Source: Hydrogenophaga sp. | GTDB taxonomy: Bacteria > Pseudomonadota > Gammaproteobacteria > Burkholderiales > Burkholderiaceae_C | Reading direction: 5' to 3' | Length of the DNA stretch: 64,000 nt | Assembly (NCBI RefSeq): GCF_026125785.1 | Contig: NZ_JAHCKL010000001.1 | Span: forward strand, 314,949 to 378,948 | Shown: positions 1-10,249 of the stretch, piece after piece | How positions within the stretch are numbered: position 1 is the stretch's first letter | Layout: every line of letters starts with the position of its first letter | Translations under genes and position numbers: made by a program | Notes under the pieces: generated by a model | Told to the model about the DNA's origin: nothing | Seen by the model: the letters and a program-made list of their open reading frames with translations, nothing else | Databases searched by the model: none

Positions 1-2
1 TG

Positions 3-521
3 CGCGATGCCGAACTGGACCGATCCATCCTCAACCACGCGCTGCTCAACGGCGCGCTGGAGCTGTTGCCGCAGTCCTGGGCTTCCATGGCCATCATTCC
101 GCTGCAGATCAAGATGGTCTATGCCATCGGCAAGGCCCATGGCGTGGAGCTGGACCAGGGCCATATCCGCGAGTTCATCGCCGCGGCCGGTGTGGGCCTG
201 ACCTCGCAGTACCTGGAGCAGTTCGGCCGCAAGCTGCTGGGTGGCCTGCTGGGCAAAGCCGCCGGGCGCACGGTGGGGCGCCTGGGCGGTGCCGCCACGG
301 GCATGGCGTTCTCCTTCGCCACCACCTACGCCCTGGGGCAGGTGGCCAAGCGCTACTACGCTGGAGGGCGCGTGATGAGCACCGAACTGCTGCGCCAGAC
401 TTTCCAGGACCTGCTGGGGCCGGCCAGACAGATGCAGGCTCAGTACCTGCCGCAGATCCAGCAGAAAGCGGCCACGCTGGATGCAGGAGAGGTGATGCGG
501 CTGGTGCGCGGCGGAGCCTGA
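3..521 (+). CDS. DUF697-like membrane-associated protein, C-terminal part
   Basis: The reading frame is open from the first bases of the window, so the gene starts outside. The visible 172 residues end at a TGA at 519-521. They hold a helical region with hydrophobic and glycine-rich stretches (LLGGLLGKAAGRTVGRLGG, then ATGMAFSFATTYALGQVA), followed by an amphipathic tail. The pattern of an Ala/Gly-rich pair of segments followed by ALGQVAKRYYAGG resembles the DUF697 family, found as stand-alone proteins or behind GTPase domains; any GTPase part would lie upstream. In that family the region is thought to associate with membranes, but no biochemical role can be read from this piece. It faces the minus-strand flavin monooxygenase gene, with 3 bp between the two stop codons. 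Confidence 0.6.
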   Translation, partial: RDAELDRSILNHALLNGALELLPQSWASMAIIPLQIKMVYAIGKAHGVELDQGHIREFIAAAGVGLTSQYLEQFGRKLLGGLLGKAAGRTVGRLGGAATGMAFSFATTYALGQVAKRYYAGGRVMSTELLRQTFQDLLGPARQMQAQYLPQIQQKAATLDAGEVMRLVRGGA

Positions 522-524
522 ACC

Positions 525-1556
525 TCAGGTCGTGGCCAGCACCGCCGGCGCCGGCCGTGGGGCCATGGCCTCGGCGGTGATGCTCATGGAGCGCAGGCGC
601 AGCGCAGGATCGAACACGTCGCTCACGATGATGAATTCGTCGGCCTCGGTGGCCTGCGCTATTTCCCCCAGGCCCTCGCGCACGGTCTGCGGCCCGCCGA
701 TCACCGCGGCGGCCAGGAAGTCGGCGATGCCGGCGCGCTCCTGCGGGTGCAGGCCCCGCATGAAGCCTTCCACAGGCGGTGGCAGCAGGCCCCGGCGGCC
801 GGTGAGGATGCCCAGTACGCGCTGGTAGGTGCTGCTGGCCAGGAATTCGGCCTCTTCGTCGGTCGGCGCGGCCACCAGCGGCACGCCCACGATGGCATAA
901 GGCTTGTCCAGCGTCGCCGAGGGCCGGAAGCGGTTGCGGTAGATCTCCAGTGCCGGCAGCAGCAGGCGCGGCGCGAAATGCGAGGCGAAGGCGTAGGGCA
1001 GGCCCATTTCGCCGGCCAGTTGCGCGGAAAACAGGCTGGAGCCCAGCAGCCAGATCGGCACCTGGGTGCCTGCGCCTGGGTTGGCCACCAGACGCTGGCC
1101 GGGCTGGGCGGGGCCCAGCAGTTGCTGCAGCTCGGCCACGTCGCGTGGAAAGTCGGCTTCGGTTTCCACGCGGTCGCGGCGCAGTGCCCGCATGGTCATG
1201 GGGTCGGTGCCGGGTGCGCGGCCCAGGCCCAGGTCGATGCGACCGGGGTAGAGCTCGGCCAGTGTGCCAAAGGCCTCCGCGACCACCAGCGGCGCATGGT
1301 TGGGCAGCATGATGCCGCCCGATCCCACGCGGATGCGACGGGTGCCGCCCGCTATGTGGCCGACCAGGACCGCAGTGGCCGAACTGGCGATGCCGCTCAT
1401 GTTGTGGTGTTCGGCGAGCCAGTAGCGGGTGAAGCCCAGGGACTCGGCGTGCTGCGCGGTGCGCAGCGCGATGGCCAGCGCGTCGGCCACGGTGCCGCCT
1501 TCGCGCACGGCGACCAGGTCGAGCATGGACAGGCGGATGTCTTGCAGTTTCTTCAT
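525..1556 (-). CDS. Luciferase-like flavin-dependent monooxygenase (LLM class)
   Basis: Predicted 343-residue cytosolic oxidoreductase of the bacterial luciferase-like superfamily, which uses reduced flavin and O2. The start [15 protein letters not shown] is chosen because the longer open frame upstream only reads through the cysteine synthase gene out of phase. Family hallmarks are the N-terminal strand followed by AEHHNM (about residue 50), the segment [23 protein letters not shown] (about 90-112) and [12 protein letters not shown], typical of the subgroup named after the MsnO8-like or alkanal monooxygenase-like proteins. The substrate cannot be told. The gene lies 4 bp downstream of the cysteine synthase gene on the same strand and is probably the last gene of an msrB-cysK-LLM transcription unit, so a role in sulfur-compound oxidation is possible but unproven. 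Confidence 0.85.
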   Translation of the reverse strand: MKKLQDIRLSMLDLVAVREGGTVADALAIALRTAQHAESLGFTRYWLAEHHNMSGIASSATAVLVGHIAGGTRRIRVGSGGIMLPNHAPLVVAEAFGTLAELYPGRIDLGLGRAPGTDPMTMRALRRDRVETEADFPRDVAELQQLLGPAQPGQRLVANPGAGTQVPIWLLGSSLFSAQLAGEMGLPYAFASHFAPRLLLPALEIYRNRFRPSATLDKPYAIVGVPLVAAPTDEEAEFLASSTYQRVLGILTGRRGLLPPPVEGFMRGLHPQERAGIADFLAAAVIGGPQTVREGLGEIAQATEADEFIIVSDVFDPALRLRSMSITAEAMAPRPAPAVLATT

Positions 1557-1560
1557 GGCG

Positions 1561-2481
1561 TCAGGTGGGAAGGAAGCCGTCCACGGACAGGTAGCGCTCG
1601 CCGGTGTCGTAGTTGAAGCCCAGCACCACGGCGCCGGCCGGCAGTTCGGGCAGTTTCTGGGCGATGGCGGCCAGGGTGGCGCCGGAGGAGATGCCCACCA
1701 GCAGGCCTTCCTCTCGGGCGCTGCGGCGCGCCATCTCGCGCGCTGGCTCGGCATCGACCTGGATCACGCCGTCCAGCACAGAGCGGTCCAGGTTGTCCGG
1801 GATGAACCCGGCGCCTATGCCCTGGATGGGGTGCGGCGAGGGGCTGCCGCCGGAGATCACCGCAGAGGCGGCCGGCTCGACGGCGAACACCTTCAGGCGT
1901 GGCCAGCGCGCCTTGAGCACGCGCGCACAGCCGGTGATGTGTCCGCCCGTGCCGACGCCGGTGATGAGCACATCGATGCCCTCCGGAAAGTCGGCGGCGA
2001 TTTCCTCGGCGGTGGTCTGGACGTGCACAGCCACGTTGGCCGGGTTGTTGAACTGCTGCGGCATCCAGGCACCGGGCGTGCTGGCGACGATCTCTTCGGC
2101 GCGCGCGATGGCGCCCTTCATGCCCTTTTCACGCGGCGTGAGGTCGAAGCTGGCGCCGTAGGCCAGCATGAGGCGGCGGCGTTCGACCGACATGCTGTCG
2201 GGCATCACCAGGATGAGCTTGTAGCCCTTGACCGCGGCCACCATGGCCAGGCCGATGCCGGTGTTGCCCGAGGTCGGTTCGACGATGGTCCCGCCGGGCT
2301 TGAGCGCACCGCTGCGTTCGGCCGTTTCCACCATGGCCAGGGCGATGCGGTCCTTGATCGAGCCGCCGGGGTTGCTGCGCTCGGATTTGATCCACACCTG
2401 CTGCGTGGCGCCGGCGAACAGGCGCTGAAGCCGGATGTGGGGCGTGCGGCCGATGGTCTCGAGAACGTTCTGGGCTTTCAT
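1561..2481 (-). CDS. cysK: Cysteine synthase (O-acetylserine sulfhydrylase), PLP enzyme
   Basis: A 306-residue fold-type II PLP enzyme that makes L-cysteine from O-acetylserine and sulfide. Visible motifs: the PLP-lysine segment [16 protein letters not shown] (Lys about residue 42), the substrate loop [15 protein letters not shown] (about 67-81), and the phosphate-binding loop [10 protein letters not shown] (about 175-184). The C-terminal PLP ring-nitrogen serine lies in VGISSGA. Length fits CysK. The start ATG at 2481 overlaps the stop of msrB by four bases (ATGA), showing translational coupling. CysM is the alternative; CysK is preferred from the standard TSGNTG and GTGGH context, but the two are hard to separate by eye. 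Confidence 0.88.
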   Translation of the reverse strand: MKAQNVLETIGRTPHIRLQRLFAGATQQVWIKSERSNPGGSIKDRIALAMVETAERSGALKPGGTIVEPTSGNTGIGLAMVAAVKGYKLILVMPDSMSVERRRLMLAYGASFDLTPREKGMKGAIARAEEIVASTPGAWMPQQFNNPANVAVHVQTTAEEIAADFPEGIDVLITGVGTGGHITGCARVLKARWPRLKVFAVEPAASAVISGGSPSPHPIQGIGAGFIPDNLDRSVLDGVIQVDAEPAREMARRSAREEGLLVGISSGATLAAIAQKLPELPAGAVVLGFNYDTGERYLSVDGFLPT

Positions 2482-2900
2482 GGCGTGTTGTCCTTGCTGG
2501 GCTGGAGTTCGAGGGCGGCGGAGTTCATGCAGTAGCGCAGACCGGTGGGCTCGGGGCCGTCCTCGAACACATGGCCCAGGTGCGCGCCGCACTGGCTGCA
2601 GACGGTTTCCACGCGCACCATGCCGTGGCTGCGGTCCACCAGTTCGGTGATGGCACCGGGCACCGCCTGCGAGAAGCTGGGCCAGCCGCAGCCGGCATCG
2701 AACTTGGTCTGGGCGTCGAACAGCAGGTTGCCGCAGCAGATGCAGTGGTAGCTGCCATCGGCCCAGACCTGTTCGAACTTGCCGCTGAACGGGCGCTCGG
2801 TGAAGGCCTGGCGCGTCACCTCGAAGGCGCGCGGTTCGGCCCCTTTGGCGGCGAGCACCTCGCGCCATTCGGCATCGGTCTTCTGGATGGGGAAGGTCAT
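2478..2900 (-). CDS. msrB: Peptide-methionine (R)-S-oxide reductase
   Basis: A 140-residue MsrB that reduces the R epimer of methionine sulfoxide in proteins, with thioredoxin as the usual electron donor. The two zinc-binding CxxC pairs are CICCG (about residue 53) and CSQCG (about 99), and the catalytic cysteine is in [11 protein letters not shown] near residue 122. The start at 2900 follows an AGGAGA ribosome-binding site, and the gene overlaps cysK by 4 bp. Pairing a cysteine-making enzyme with a methionine-repair enzyme suggests an oxidative or sulfur-stress operon. Nothing is missing compared with the family. Confidence 0.95.
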   Translation of the reverse strand: MTFPIQKTDAEWREVLAAKGAEPRAFEVTRQAFTERPFSGKFEQVWADGSYHCICCGNLLFDAQTKFDAGCGWPSFSQAVPGAITELVDRSHGMVRVETVCSQCGAHLGHVFEDGPEPTGLRYCMNSAALELQPSKDNTP

Positions 2901-2922
2901 GGAATCTCCTTTCTGCGGTCCG

Positions 2923-4446
2923 TCAGGACGAACAGCTGATCTCGATCTGCCGTGCCCAGTCCGGCGGGAAATCGGCCAGGTCCTCGTGGCCGGGCAGTGC
3001 TTCAAATGGTTGCTCCAGCACATTCTGCAAGCGGGCGAGCGGCGCGAAGTCACCCTCCCGGGCGGCGCGGATGGCGAGCTCGCCCAGGTGGTTGCGCAGC
3101 ACCACCTGGGGGTTGGTGCGCAGCATGCGCGCGCCGGTGGCGGCGGCGTCGAAGCCGGGCTGAGCGAGCAGGCGCTGGCGCCAGCGCACCGCCCAGGCAT
3201 CGAAGGCTTCGCGCTGCAGGAAGAGGTCGCGCACCGCGTGCAGAGGGGCTTCGACAGGCTCAGCCCGAACGGCGGGAGCAGAGGCGGCGGCTGGTGAGAC
3301 GGACACATCCGCCACTGCATGGCTCAGGCGGCGCCAGAAGATGGTGAAGTCCACCGCGTCGCGCGCCATGAGTTTCATGAGGTCTTCGGTCAGCACGGCA
3401 TCGCCGTCCTGCACGTCGGACAGGCCGAGCTTGGCGCCCATGCGGCGTTGCAGCGCCGCCGGCATCAGGGTCTTGTACGGCTCCAGCGCTTCCAGCGCCT
3501 GCTGCGGGTCGTCCATCAGGGGCAGCAGGGCCTGGCCCAGGGCGAACAGGTTCCAGTAGGCGATGTTGGGCTGGCGGTTGTAGGCGTAGCGCCCGCCGGT
3601 GTCGGAGTGGTTGCAGATGTGGCCGGGGTCGAAGGCGTCCAGGAACTGGAACGGGCCGTAGTCGATGGTCAGGCCCAGGATGCTCATGTTGTCTGTGTTC
3701 ATCACACCGTGGCAGAAGCCCACGGCCTGCCATTGCGCCAGGGTTTCGGCGGTGCGCGCGCTCACGGCCTCCAGCAGCGCCGCGTAGGGGTTACCGTCCA
3801 TGTCGCGGCACACCGGGTAGAAGTTGTCGATGACGAAGTCCGCCAGGGCGCGCAACTGCGCATGCTGGTCGCTGTGGGCGAAGTGCTCGAAGTGGCCGAA
3901 GCGGATGAAGCTGGGCGCCACGCGCGTGACCACGGCGGCGGTTTCGACCTGTTCGCGGTAGACCGGCGCGGGCGAGCCGGTGACGCACAGCGCGCGGCTG
4001 CTGGGAATACCCAGCGCGTGCATGGCCTCGCTGCAGAGGAACTCGCGGATGGAACTGCGCAGAACGGCGCGGCCGTCGCCCATGCGCGAGTAGGGTGTGA
4101 GGCCAGCGCCCTTGAGCTGGATCTCCAGCGGCCCGTGCGGGCCGGGCAGCTCACCCAGCAAAATGGCCCGGCCATCACCGAGCTGGCCGGCCCAGTGGCC
4201 GAACTGGTGTCCGCTGTAGACGCTGGCCAATGGCCGCATGCCGGGCAGCACGCGGTTGCCACTGAAAGCCTGCAAGGCTTCGTCGCTGTCCATGAAGCCG
4301 TCTTCGTGCAGGCCCAGTTCACGCGCCATGGCGCGGCTGCGCCCGACCCAGTGGGGCGAGGGCAGGGGGGTGGGCTGGAGTTCGGTGAAGAAGGCCGGGC
4401 CGAGTCCGGCGAACCGGTGGGTCCAGGTGAGGGTGGACAGGCTCAT
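2923..4446 (-). CDS. selO: Protein adenylyltransferase SelO (YdiU)
   Basis: A 507-residue pseudokinase-fold enzyme that transfers AMP from ATP to Ser/Thr/Tyr of target proteins, linked to redox stress in E. coli. Seen directly: [19 protein letters not shown] (glycine-rich loop, about 83-101), [18 protein letters not shown] with the conserved Lys, [13 protein letters not shown] (catalytic Asp), and [11 protein letters not shown] (metal-binding Asp). The C-terminus ends in CSS, the bacterial counterpart of the selenocysteine-containing tail of the animal protein. Near residue 400 there is an extra segment [19 protein letters not shown]; the RAEPVEA part is the translation of the dispersed 26-bp repeat at 3247-3272, so a repeat copy has entered the gene in frame. 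The gene is the first of the minus-strand redox group and is divergent from the acyl-CoA ligase. Confidence 0.93.
   Translation of the reverse strand: MSLSTLTWTHRFAGLGPAFFTELQPTPLPSPHWVGRSRAMARELGLHEDGFMDSDEALQAFSGNRVLPGMRPLASVYSGHQFGHWAGQLGDGRAILLGELPGPHGPLEIQLKGAGLTPYSRMGDGRAVLRSSIREFLCSEAMHALGIPSSRALCVTGSPAPVYREQVETAAVVTRVAPSFIRFGHFEHFAHSDQHAQLRALADFVIDNFYPVCRDMDGNPYAALLEAVSARTAETLAQWQAVGFCHGVMNTDNMSILGLTIDYGPFQFLDAFDPGHICNHSDTGGRYAYNRQPNIAYWNLFALGQALLPLMDDPQQALEALEPYKTLMPAALQRRMGAKLGLSDVQDGDAVLTEDLMKLMARDAVDFTIFWRRLSHAVADVSVSPAAASAPAVRAEPVEAPLHAVRDLFLQREAFDAWAVRWRQRLLAQPGFDAAATGARMLRTNPQVVLRNHLGELAIRAAREGDFAPLARLQNVLEQPFEALPGHEDLADFPPDWARQIEISCSS
3247..3272 (-). repeat. 26-bp dispersed palindromic repeat inside selO
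   Basis: This stretch is the exact reverse complement of the stretches at 7916-7941 and 18079-18104. The core is TTCGACAGGCTCAGCCCGAA. It has a REP-like layout and here lies within the selO coding sequence without breaking the frame. Confidence 0.85.
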
Positions 4447-4590
4447 GGGGTCATTGTCACCGAGACGACTTGTACCCACTGGCCGACGGGCTATCCGGGT
4501 CCGCGCGGCTGGATCGGGCCCTGGGACTGGGGCATGATGACCGGGTGGGCGCAAAGCCCGCTTCAAGTCAGAAACACAAGGAGATTTCCC

Positions 4591-6234
4591 ATGCTGGGCC
4601 AGATGCAGAGCCAACCCCTCCTGATTTCCTCGCTGATCGTGCACGCCGAGCGGCACCACGGCGCCGGGGAGATCGTGTCCCGCCGCGTCGAAGGCGACAT
4701 CCACCGCAGCACCTGGAAAGAGGTGGCTCGCCGCTCCCGCCAGGTGGCCAACGCGCTGGACAGCCTGGACATCCCCATGGGTGGCCGCGTGGCCACGCTG
4801 GCGTGGAACGGCTACCGCCACCTGGAGCTGTACTTCGGCGTGAGCGGCACCGGCCGCGTGCTGCACACGCTCAATCCACGCCTGCACCCGGACCAACTGG
4901 TCTGGATCGTCAACCACGCCGAGGACCAGGCGCTCTGCTTCGACATGAGCTTCCTGCCGCTGGTCAAGGCCGTGGCCGCGCGCTGCCCCACGGTCAAGCA
5001 CTGGATCGCCCTGTGCGATGCCGCCGCGCTGCCCGCCGACAGCGGCATACCCGGCCTGCACAGCTACGAGGGCTGGATCGGCGAGCGCGCCGACACCTAC
5101 CACTGGCCCGAATTCGACGAGAACAGCGCTTCCAGCATGTGCTACACCAGCGGCACCACCGGCAACCCCAAGGCCGCGCTGTATTCGCACCGCTCCACGC
5201 TGCTGCACGCTTTTGGGGCCGCGCTGCCCGACGCCATGGGCCTGTCCGCGCGCGACAGCGTGCTGCCGGTGGTGCCCATGTTCCACGTCAATGCCTGGGG
5301 CCTGCCGTATTCGGCGGCGGCGGTGGGTTGCAAGCTGGTGTTCCCGGGGCCGGCGTTGGACGGCAAGTCGGTCTATGAACTGATCGAGTCGGAGAAGGTC
5401 ACCATGGCCGCTGGCGTGCCCACGGTCTGGCAGATGCTGCTCGGCCACCTGCAGGCCGGCGGCCTGAAGTTCAGCACGCTCAACCGCACCGTCATCGGCG
5501 GCTCGGCCTGCCCGCCGGCCATGATCAACGCCTTCAACGACCAGTACGGCGTGGAGGTGCTGCACGCATGGGGCATGACCGAGATGTCCCCGCTGGGCAC
5601 GGTGTGCACGCTCAAGAACGCGCAGCTCGCGCTGCCGGCGGCCGAACAGCTCAAGGTGCGTCTCAAGCAGGGGCGCGCCATTTTTGGCGTGGACATGAAG
5701 ATCGTCAACGACGCCGGGGAGGAACTGCCCTGGGACGGCAAGGCCTACGGCGACCTGCTGGTGCGTGGGCCATGGATCGTGGCCAGTTACTTCAAGGGCG
5801 AAGGCGGCGACCCGCTGCGCCGCGACGCCGCCGGGCATGGCTGGTTCCCCACCGGCGATGTGGCCACCATCGATGCCGACGGCTTCATGCAGATCACCGA
5901 CCGCAGCAAGGACGTGATCAAGTCCGGTGGCGAGTGGATCAGCTCCATCGATGTCGAGAACATCGCCATGGCCCACCCGGGGGTGGCGATGGCGGCCTGC
6001 ATCGGCATGAAACACCCCAAATGGGACGAGCGCCCCATCGTGGTGGTGGTGAAGAAGCCCGGCGCGGACCTCACGCGCGAGCAACTCCTGGCCTTCTACG
6101 AAGGCAAGATCGCCAAATGGCAGGTGCCCGACGACGTGGTGTTCGTCGACGCCATTCCGCTGGGCGCCACCGGCAAGATGCAGAAGATGGTGCTGCGCGA
6201 GCAGCTCAAGGACTACGTGTTGCCCGGTATTTGA
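4591..6234 (+). CDS. Medium/long-chain acyl-CoA synthetase (AMP-binding)
   Basis: A 547-residue ANL-superfamily ligase that activates a carboxylic acid as acyl-AMP and then acyl-CoA. Motifs: the P-loop [11 protein letters not shown] at about residue 185, [10 protein letters not shown], the adenine-binding [12 protein letters not shown] near 328, the hinge region [31 protein letters not shown] near 415-445, and the C-terminal catalytic lysine in [10 protein letters not shown]. The arrangement matches AlkK/FadD-like and DmdB-like ligases of medium-chain fatty acids or methylmercaptopropionate. The start at 4591 follows an AAGGAGA site 7 bases upstream. It precedes the Liv-type transporter and beta-oxidation genes, which suggests that it primes the imported acid. 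Confidence 0.9.
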   Translation: MLGQMQSQPLLISSLIVHAERHHGAGEIVSRRVEGDIHRSTWKEVARRSRQVANALDSLDIPMGGRVATLAWNGYRHLELYFGVSGTGRVLHTLNPRLHPDQLVWIVNHAEDQALCFDMSFLPLVKAVAARCPTVKHWIALCDAAALPADSGIPGLHSYEGWIGERADTYHWPEFDENSASSMCYTSGTTGNPKAALYSHRSTLLHAFGAALPDAMGLSARDSVLPVVPMFHVNAWGLPYSAAAVGCKLVFPGPALDGKSVYELIESEKVTMAAGVPTVWQMLLGHLQAGGLKFSTLNRTVIGGSACPPAMINAFNDQYGVEVLHAWGMTEMSPLGTVCTLKNAQLALPAAEQLKVRLKQGRAIFGVDMKIVNDAGEELPWDGKAYGDLLVRGPWIVASYFKGEGGDPLRRDAAGHGWFPTGDVATIDADGFMQITDRSKDVIKSGGEWISSIDVENIAMAHPGVAMAACIGMKHPKWDERPIVVVVKKPGADLTREQLLAFYEGKIAKWQVPDDVVFVDAIPLGATGKMQKMVLREQLKDYVLPGI

Positions 6235-6261
6235 GGCCTCAATAGTCTGAGAGCAGTCTCC

Positions 6262-6290
6262 CAGGCGATAGCCCGTAGGGGCTATCCCTG
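6262..6290. promoter_or_regulatory. Strong stem-loop between acyl-CoA ligase and binding-protein gene
   Basis: CAGG, a single bulged C, and GATAGCCC pair with GGGCTATC and CCTG around the loop GTAG. It begins 28 bases after the ligase stop and ends 67 bases before the next start. There is no following T-run, so it could be a factor-assisted terminator, an RNA-stability element or a leader structure. Confidence 0.55.
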
Positions 6291-6356
6291 AGTGTGGTGC
6301 CGGGGGGGACTTGTAAGCTGTCCGTCGCTTCCCCCAACCACACCTTGGAGACAGAC

Positions 6357-7592
6357 ATGCACTTCGCCGTCAAGAGCCTTACCGTTGCCTCGCTGCTGGC
6401 TTGCGCAGTGGCGGCTCACGCCCAGAAGGGCGAAACCGTCAAGATCGCGTTCATGGATCCCCTCTCGGGTCCGTTCGCCAACGTGGGGCAGAACCAGCTC
6501 AAGAGCTGGCAGTTTGCCGCCGAGCAGCTCTCCGGAGCCAAGAACCCAGCCGGCGTGACCTTTCAGGTGGTTGGCTTCGACAACAAGGGCTCGCCACAGG
6601 AAAGCCTGAACACGCTCAAAGCCGCCATCGACCAGGGTTTTCGCTACGTGACGCAGGGCAACGGCTCTGGCGCCGGGCTGGCCATCCTGGATGCCGTGGC
6701 CAAGCACAACGAACGCAACCCGGGCAAGGAAGTCATCTACCTGAACTACGCGGCCGTGGACCCGGCCATGACCAACGAGAAATGCGACTACTGGCATTTC
6801 CGCCTGGATGCCGACACCACCATGAAGATGGAGGCGCTGACCACCTTCATGAAGGACCAGCCCAAGGTCAAGAACATCTACCTGCTCAACCAGAACTACT
6901 CGCACGGCCAGCAGGTGGCCAAGTACTTCAAGGAAGGCATCGCGCGCAAGCGGCCTGACGTGAAGATCGTCGGCGAAGACCTGCACCCGATCGGGCAGGT
7001 CAAGGACTTCGCGCCTTATGTCGCCAAGATCAAGCAGTCCGGCGCCGACACCATCGTCACCGGCAACTGGGGCGCCGACCTCACGCTGTTCGTCAAGGCC
7101 TTGAACGACGCCGGCCTCAAGCTGCCCATGTACACCTACTACTCCCAGGTCACCGGCACGCCCACCGCGCTGGCGGCCGGCGGCGAAGGCGAGGTCTACG
7201 TGATCGCCTACGGCCACGCCAACCACACCGGCGAGATCGGCCAGATGGCCGCGGCCTTCAAGAAAAAGTTCAACGACGACTACTACACCTTCGCCACCTA
7301 CAACGGCATCAACCTGCTCGGCGCGGCCATGGCCAAGGCCAAGAGCACCAACCCGGTGCAGGTGGCCAAGGCACTGGAAGGCCTCTCGGTGAAAAGCTTC
7401 GCGGGCGAGGTGACCATGCGCAAGACCGACCACCAACTCCAGCAGTCCATGTTCGTCACCAAGTGGCAGAAGGTGGACGCCAAGAACCGCTACAGCGTGG
7501 AGAACACGGGCTACACCTTCGTGCCCATCAAGCAGATGGACCCCTATGTGGCCAGCACGCCCACGAGCTGCCAGATGAAGCGGCCGTCTTGA
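6357..7592 (+). CDS. Periplasmic substrate-binding protein of Liv-type ABC transporter
   Basis: A 411-residue secreted binding protein of the LivK/type-I fold. The N-terminus [23 protein letters not shown] is a clear signal peptide with an AHA cleavage site. The mature protein begins [23 protein letters not shown], typical of branched-chain amino acid/amide-type receptors. The start at 6357 is preferred over an upstream GTG because of the signal peptide and a GGAGAC site. It is separated from livH by about 410 bases of repeats rather than directly abutting, unlike the other liv genes. Given the neighbouring CoA ligase and beta-oxidation genes, its ligand may be a carboxylate rather than an amino acid; that is inference. 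Confidence 0.88.
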   Translation: MHFAVKSLTVASLLACAVAAHAQKGETVKIAFMDPLSGPFANVGQNQLKSWQFAAEQLSGAKNPAGVTFQVVGFDNKGSPQESLNTLKAAIDQGFRYVTQGNGSGAGLAILDAVAKHNERNPGKEVIYLNYAAVDPAMTNEKCDYWHFRLDADTTMKMEALTTFMKDQPKVKNIYLLNQNYSHGQQVAKYFKEGIARKRPDVKIVGEDLHPIGQVKDFAPYVAKIKQSGADTIVTGNWGADLTLFVKALNDAGLKLPMYTYYSQVTGTPTALAAGGEGEVYVIAYGHANHTGEIGQMAAAFKKKFNDDYYTFATYNGINLLGAAMAKAKSTNPVQVAKALEGLSVKSFAGEVTMRKTDHQLQQSMFVTKWQKVDAKNRYSVENTGYTFVPIKQMDPYVASTPTSCQMKRPS

Positions 7593-7690
7593 AAGGGACT
7601 CCCCCCTGCGCCGCTGCGCGGCTTCCCCCCTCTCTGACGCGCCTGCGGCGCTGGGAGGGGGGACGGCGACTCGGGCCGGCGAAGCCGGAC

Positions 7691-7879
7691 CCTTGCCGCC
7701 CCTGGGGGCGCGTCGCTGCGCTCGCTGGGTGGCTTGGGGTGGTGGAGTCTGATCCTTGCCGTCCTCGGGGGCGCGTCGCTGCGCTCGCTGGGTGGTTTGG
7801 GGTGGTGGGGTCTGATCCTTGCCGTCCTTGGGGGCGCGTCGCTGCGCTCGCTGGGTGGCTTGGGGTGGTGGGGTCTGAT
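7691..7879. repeat. Three 63-bp tandem repeats in the liv operon gap
   Basis: Near-identical units begin at 7691, 7754 and 7817, each starting CCTTGCCG and containing GCGCGTCGCTGCGCTCGCTG. The full gap 7593-8003 holds no convincing gene. In addition to these units it carries a GC-rich inverted-repeat region at about 7600-7690 (CCCCCCTCTC against GGGAGGGGGG) and a dispersed 26-bp repeat at 7916-7941. Confidence 0.88.
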
Positions 7880-7915
7880 TCATGCGGCCCCTGTCGCAAG
7901 GGTGTCGCCACTCCA

Positions 7916-7941
7916 CCGTTCGGGCTGAGCCTGTCGAAGCC
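7916..7941 (+). repeat. 26-bp dispersed palindromic repeat
   Basis: Exact copy of the stretch at 18079-18104 and exact reverse complement of 3247-3272. It lies 62 bases before the livH start. Confidence 0.85.
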
Positions 7942-8003
7942 CCTGGAACCCTCGATACGATCCGGGTGAACGCGTTTTTCTGTTTCCACTGGCTGCGCAC
8001 CTC

Positions 8004-8951
8004 ATGGAATTCTTCACCATCTTCCTGCTCAACGGGCTGAGCTACGGGCTGCTGCTGTTCATGCTGAGTTCGGGCCTGACCCTGATCTTCAGCATGATGG
8101 GCGTGCTCAACTTCGCGCACGCCAGCTTCTACATGCTGGGTGCCTATTTCGCCTACAGCACGACGAGCTTCGTCGGTTTCTGGCCGGCGCTGGTGGTGGC
8201 TCCGTTGCTGGTGGGCGTGCTGGGGGCACTGTTCGAGAAGTACTGCCTGCGCCGCGTGCACAAGTTCGGCCACGTGCCCGAGCTGCTGATCACCTTTGGC
8301 CTGAGCTTCATCATCCTGGAGATGGTGCAACTCGTCTGGGGCACGAGTTCGGTGGATTACCGGGTGCCGGCCGAGCTTTCGGGCCCGCTGTTCACGGTGT
8401 TCGACACCCAGTTCCCGACGTACCGGGCCTTCATGATGCTGGTCGCGGTGCTCATGCTCATCGCCATCTGGCTGCTGCTCACGCGCACGCGCATCGGGCT
8501 GGTGATCCAGGCCGCGCTGACCCACCCGGAGACCGTGGAGACGCTGGGGCACAACGTGCCGCGCGTGTTCATGCTGGTCTTTGGCGGCGGAGCGGCGCTG
8601 GCGGGCCTGGCTGGGGTGATCGGCGGCAACGCCTTCGTGACCGAACCGGGTATGGCGGCGACCGTGGGCTCGGTGATCTTCGTGGTGGTCGTGGTCGGCG
8701 GCATGGGCTCGCTCTCGGGCGCTTTCGTGGCTTCACTGCTGATCGGCATCATCCAGACCTTCGCCGTCGGCATCGACAAGGCGCTGGTCGATCTGGCCCG
8801 GGTGATCGGCCTCACGCTCACGCCTGAGACCTTCGGCTGGGCACTGTGGAAGCTCAAGATCAGCCAGATCGCCCCCATCCTGCCCTACGTGTTGCTGGTG
8901 CTGATTCTCATCTTCCGGCCTCGCGGCCTCCTCGGTACGCGGGAGGGTTGA
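8004..8951 (+). CDS. livH: Liv-type ABC transporter permease (LivH family)
   Basis: A 315-residue inner-membrane permease. It opens with MEFFTIFLLNGLSYGLLLFMLSSGL and contains GVLNFAHASFYMLGAYFAY, the conserved LivH segment, and about eight hydrophobic helices. The cytoplasmic coupling region lies around LTHPETVETLGHNVPRVF, and the end IFRPRGLLGTREG is typical. The stop is followed after 2 bases by livM, so the two are co-translated. Together with LivM it would form the translocation pore for the solute delivered by the binding protein at 6357-7592. Confidence 0.92.
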   Translation: MEFFTIFLLNGLSYGLLLFMLSSGLTLIFSMMGVLNFAHASFYMLGAYFAYSTTSFVGFWPALVVAPLLVGVLGALFEKYCLRRVHKFGHVPELLITFGLSFIILEMVQLVWGTSSVDYRVPAELSGPLFTVFDTQFPTYRAFMMLVAVLMLIAIWLLLTRTRIGLVIQAALTHPETVETLGHNVPRVFMLVFGGGAALAGLAGVIGGNAFVTEPGMAATVGSVIFVVVVVGGMGSLSGAFVASLLIGIIQTFAVGIDKALVDLARVIGLTLTPETFGWALWKLKISQIAPILPYVLLVLILIFRPRGLLGTREG

Positions 8952-8953
8952 AC

Positions 8954-10249
8954 ATGGCCGCGCAACAGTTCTACCAGTTCAAGCCCTTCAACGTGGGCCG
9001 CTGGATCGTCTGGGGCCTGTTCGCCCTGCTCCTCGCGGTCGCGCCGCTGGTGTTCACCAGCAGCCTGAGCCAGACCATGCTCAGCCAGATGGGCATCGCC
9101 ATCATCGTCTGCCTGTCCTACAACATGCTGCTGGGGCAGGGCGGCATGCTCAGCTTCGGCCATGCGGTGTACTCCGGCCTGGGTGCCTTCCTGGCCATCC
9201 ACACGCTCAACATCGTGAGCGCCGGCCAGTGGCCGGTCCCGGTCAGCCTCATTCCCATCGTGGGTGGCTTCGCGGGCATGGCGTTCGCGCTCGTGTTCGG
9301 CTGGGTGACCACCAAGAAGGCGGCCACGCCCTTTGCCATGATCACGCTGGGGATCGGCGAGCTGGTGTACGCCATGTCGCTGATGTTCCCCGAGTTCTTC
9401 GGTGGCGAGGGCGGCATCGCCGGCAACCGCGTCACTGGCGCGCGGCCGCTGGGCATCAGCTTCGGTCCGCAGATCCAGCTCTATTACCTGATCGCCCTCT
9501 ACACCTTCGTCTGCACGGCGCTCATGTTCGCCTTCACCCGCACGCCGCTGGGCCGCATGCTCAACGCGGTGCGGGACAACCCCGAACGCGTCGAGTTCGT
9601 GGGCTACAACACCCAGGTGGTGCGCTACATCGCGTTCGTGATCGCGGCCTTCTTCGCCGGCATCTCCGGCGGCCTGGCGGCGCTGAACTTCGAGATCGTC
9701 ACCGCCGAGGTGGTGGGCGGCGCCCGCTCGGGCGCGTACCTGTTGTTCACCTTCCTGGGCGGCGCGACCTTCTTTTTCGGCCCCATCATCGGCGGCATTC
9801 TCATGGTGCTGGCCTTCGTGCTGCTGTCGGAGTTCACCAAGGCCTGGCTGCTCTACCTGGGCCTGATCTTCCTCTTCATGGTGATGTACGCACCCGGCGG
9901 CGTGGCCAGCCTGGTGATGATGAACGTGCGTGTGGCCGCCTTCGGCATGCTGCGCCGCATCTGGACCAGCTACCTCGCGCTGGGCCTGCTGGCGCTGGTG
10001 GTGCTGGTGGGGGCGGGCGCGATGATCGAAATGGTCTACCACCTGCAGCTCAACGCGGCGCTGGGCGACGAGTTGAGCTTCCTCGGCGCCACGCTGAATG
10101 CGCGCAGCCCGCAGAGCTGGTTTGGCGCCGTGTTCGTGATGCTCACCGGCCTGGGCCTGTTCGAACTTGCGCGGCGCCAGTTCCTGCGCGAATGGCACGA
10201 CATCCAGGTGGAGATCGAACAGGAAATCAAGCGGCGGGAGACGCTATGA
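8954..10249 (+). CDS. livM: Liv-type ABC transporter permease (LivM family)
   Basis: A 431-residue membrane protein with the LivM signature LSYNMLLGQGGMLSFGHAVYSGLGA near residue 55 and the coupling segment RTPLGRMLNAVRDNPERVEFVGYNT near 195. It is longer than a minimal LivM because it continues past the conserved domain with two further hydrophobic segments (about 345-405) and a charged cytoplasmic tail EWHDIQVEIEQEIKRRETL. The stop overlaps the livG start (ATGA). The extra C-terminal helices are seen in many burkholderial homologues and do not look like a frameshift. Confidence 0.92.
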   Translation: MAAQQFYQFKPFNVGRWIVWGLFALLLAVAPLVFTSSLSQTMLSQMGIAIIVCLSYNMLLGQGGMLSFGHAVYSGLGAFLAIHTLNIVSAGQWPVPVSLIPIVGGFAGMAFALVFGWVTTKKAATPFAMITLGIGELVYAMSLMFPEFFGGEGGIAGNRVTGARPLGISFGPQIQLYYLIALYTFVCTALMFAFTRTPLGRMLNAVRDNPERVEFVGYNTQVVRYIAFVIAAFFAGISGGLAALNFEIVTAEVVGGARSGAYLLFTFLGGATFFFGPIIGGILMVLAFVLLSEFTKAWLLYLGLIFLFMVMYAPGGVASLVMMNVRVAAFGMLRRIWTSYLALGLLALVVLVGAGAMIEMVYHLQLNAALGDELSFLGATLNARSPQSWFGAVFVMLTGLGLFELARRQFLREWHDIQVEIEQEIKRRETL

